The position numbers and the translations under genes were made by a program. This document shows, piece after piece, positions 7,310 through 8,415 of a stretch of 8,415 nucleotides of DNA. Under the pieces are notes generated by a model, which was not told the DNA's origin, did no database searches, and saw only the letters and a list, made by a program, of their open reading frames with translations. Position 1 is the first letter of the stretch; each line of letters opens with the position of its first letter. The stretch is from Burkholderiales bacterium RIFCSPHIGHO2_12_FULL_61_11 (GTDB taxonomy: Bacteria; Pseudomonadota; Gammaproteobacteria; Burkholderiales; Burkholderiaceae_C): assembly GCA_001770785.1 (NCBI GenBank), contig MERZ01000080.1:1-8415 (forward strand), written 5' to 3'.

Positions 7310-8254
7310 ATGGACACTCTGTCTAATCTCAAGGCATTTGTTGCTACCGTCGATGCCGGCAGCTTTTCTGGCGCTGCCCGCCAATTGGGTATTGTGCCGT
7401 CCGTCATTTCCAAGCGCATTGATCAATTGGAGTGGCGTATTCGGGCCCCGCTTTTCATGCGTTCCACGCGCAGGCTGACTCTGACCGACGTAGGCGACCG
7501 CTATCTGCCCACCGTCAGGGAACTGATCCGGCAAGTCGATGACGCATTGGCCGGCATGGCACGGGCCAGTGGAGAGCTGGAGGGCCATGTCCGGGTCAAG
7601 GTGCCGACCACCTTGGGCGTTCTGTACCTAAGCGACATCCTCAACGACTTCCAGCGAAGCCAGCCCATGATCAGCATGGATATTGTTTTGGCGGATAGAT
7701 CCGTTAACCCGATTGAAGAAGGTTTTGATATTGTCATCGGAGCGCTCCCCGAGCTTTATGGACGGGTTCAGGACAGACCCTTGTGCCTGATGAAGCGGCG
7801 TTTGTGTGCCGCGCCAAGCTATCTTGAACTCAAGGGCACGCCCCAATATCCGGGGGATTTGGTCGATCATGACTGTCTGGTATTCACGACCTCAGGCGCC
7901 AGGTGGGAGTTCCAGAGCCCACAGGGTTTGATTGGCATCGATGTGCGCCCAAAATTACGCACGAACGACGGCGCAGCAATCTGTCACGCGGCTATTGCTG
8001 GATGCGGCATTGCGGTACTTGCCGACTATTTGGCCGCTCCAGGCATACAAACCGGTCAGCTGGTAGAGATTCTTCAGCCCTTTAAGGTGCCCGATATCTG
8101 GCTCAAGGCACTTGTGCCCACCAACCGTATCGAGTTGCCGCGGATCCGTATGCTGCTGGATTGGCTGGAACAGAACCTCAAGCCAGTGACTCCCTGGGAG
8201 AAAATCCAAAAGGCCTTGCACCTTGACATGACAGAAGATAAGTTTTCCGCATAA
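7310..8254 (+). CDS. LysR-type transcriptional regulator
   Basis: The 314-residue product has the standard LysR layout. A winged helix-turn-helix occupies residues 1-60 (MDTLSNLKAFVATVDAGSFS, then AARQLGIVPSVISKRIDQLE), followed by a linker helix to about 88 and a periplasmic-binding-protein-like effector domain (about 91-298) starting at GHVRVKVPTTLG. The sequence style (MDxLxxLxxFVxxVDxGSFSxAAR, effector domain with FxxxxPxIxxD) is that of the large DmlR/AaeR/CrgA-like subgroup. Length is normal with a short extra C-terminal tail. It is divergent from the LigW-like decarboxylase across 116 bp with overlapping promoters, so it most likely controls that gene and the Bug-protein gene in response to an aromatic acid. 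The inducer is not deducible from sequence. TAA ends at 8254. Confidence 0.95.
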   Translation: MDTLSNLKAFVATVDAGSFSGAARQLGIVPSVISKRIDQLEWRIRAPLFMRSTRRLTLTDVGDRYLPTVRELIRQVDDALAGMARASGELEGHVRVKVPTTLGVLYLSDILNDFQRSQPMISMDIVLADRSVNPIEEGFDIVIGALPELYGRVQDRPLCLMKRRLCAAPSYLELKGTPQYPGDLVDHDCLVFTTSGARWEFQSPQGLIGIDVRPKLRTNDGAAICHAAIAGCGIAVLADYLAAPGIQTGQLVEILQPFKVPDIWLKALVPTNRIELPRIRMLLDWLEQNLKPVTPWEKIQKALHLDMTEDKFSA

Positions 8255-8288
8255 ACCCTGATCCCCGGTTTTTTGTAGCTCCAGGGTT
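8254..8288 (+). terminator. Weak inverted repeat after the LysR gene
   Basis: AACCCTG (8254-8260) pairs with CAGGGTT (8282-8288) across a 21-nt loop that itself contains a run of six T. No T-run follows the stem, so it is a poor intrinsic terminator. The remaining bases to 8415 show no ORF, RNA gene or repeat I can support. Confidence 0.2.
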
Positions 8289-8415
8289 GGCTTGCTAAAA
8301 GAGGCGCAGGAACCGGCCGAGCGCACTTTCTTAACAGTTAACGTGAAAGAACCCAACCTGCGGGCGAGCGTGATCCTGACCCCCAGCCCGGCCACGTGCA
8401 ACAAGGCGACCTTAA

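Noticed and set aside
8322..8350. TTAACAGTTAAC palindrome followed by a GTG as a gene start
   Set aside because: No Shine-Dalgarno, and the frame gives only about 24 codons with no recognisable sequence.
7955..8404. 149-codon minus-strand ORF at the right end
   Set aside because: Mostly antisense to the LysR gene's effector domain; the part beyond 8254 shows no known motif or ribosome-binding site.

Overview
The window looks like a piece of a betaproteobacterial chromosome, most likely Burkholderiales and Comamonadaceae-like (Polaromonas/Rhodoferax type). This is inferred from the GC-rich coding bias, a full-length ClpB, a Bug/TctC-type orphan binding protein, LysR-controlled aromatic catabolism, and the start of a small 'MNIHQ...' protein that I recall from Comamonadaceae. 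No rRNA, tRNA, CRISPR array or intact mobile element is visible.

Left part (1-1826): a divergent pair. On the minus strand, cut by the window edge, is the N-terminal PAS half of a protein closely resembling RcoM, the haem-based CO-sensing transcription factor. The three residues known as RcoM haem ligands (His, Cys, Met) are all present. It runs from the edge and does not appear as a closed ORF. Facing away on the plus strand are a Met/His-rich polytopic membrane protein of unknown family and then the 5' part of an xdhC/coxI-type gene, which encodes a maturation factor for molybdenum hydroxylases. That gene stops abruptly where it runs into the 3' end of clpB. RcoM plus an XdhC/CoxI fragment suggests the edge, or remains, of an aerobic CO dehydrogenase (cox) locus joined to clpB by a rearrangement.

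Middle (1801-4925): intact clpB on the minus strand with a plausible sigma-32 heat-shock promoter. Divergent from it is a small conserved gene broken after about 51 codons. The break is occupied by two fragments of an IS1634-type transposase C-terminus joined in opposite orientations, an inverted scar.

Right part (4957-8254): a compact aromatic-acid module. A LysR-type regulator on the plus strand is divergent from a LigW-like non-oxidative aromatic acid decarboxylase, followed on the same (minus) strand by a Bug/TctC periplasmic solute-binding protein. The 116-bp divergent intergenic region contains two back-to-back sigma-70 promoters whose -35 boxes overlap. A small dyad centred on that overlap is a good candidate LysR operator. 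The likely logic is that the Bug protein binds an aromatic carboxylate in the periplasm, the decarboxylase removes its carboxyl group, and the LysR protein controls expression. Between the two minus-strand genes the ribosome-binding region of the Bug gene is duplicated, and the upstream copy has lost its ATG. The last 160 bp after the LysR gene contain no gene I can support.
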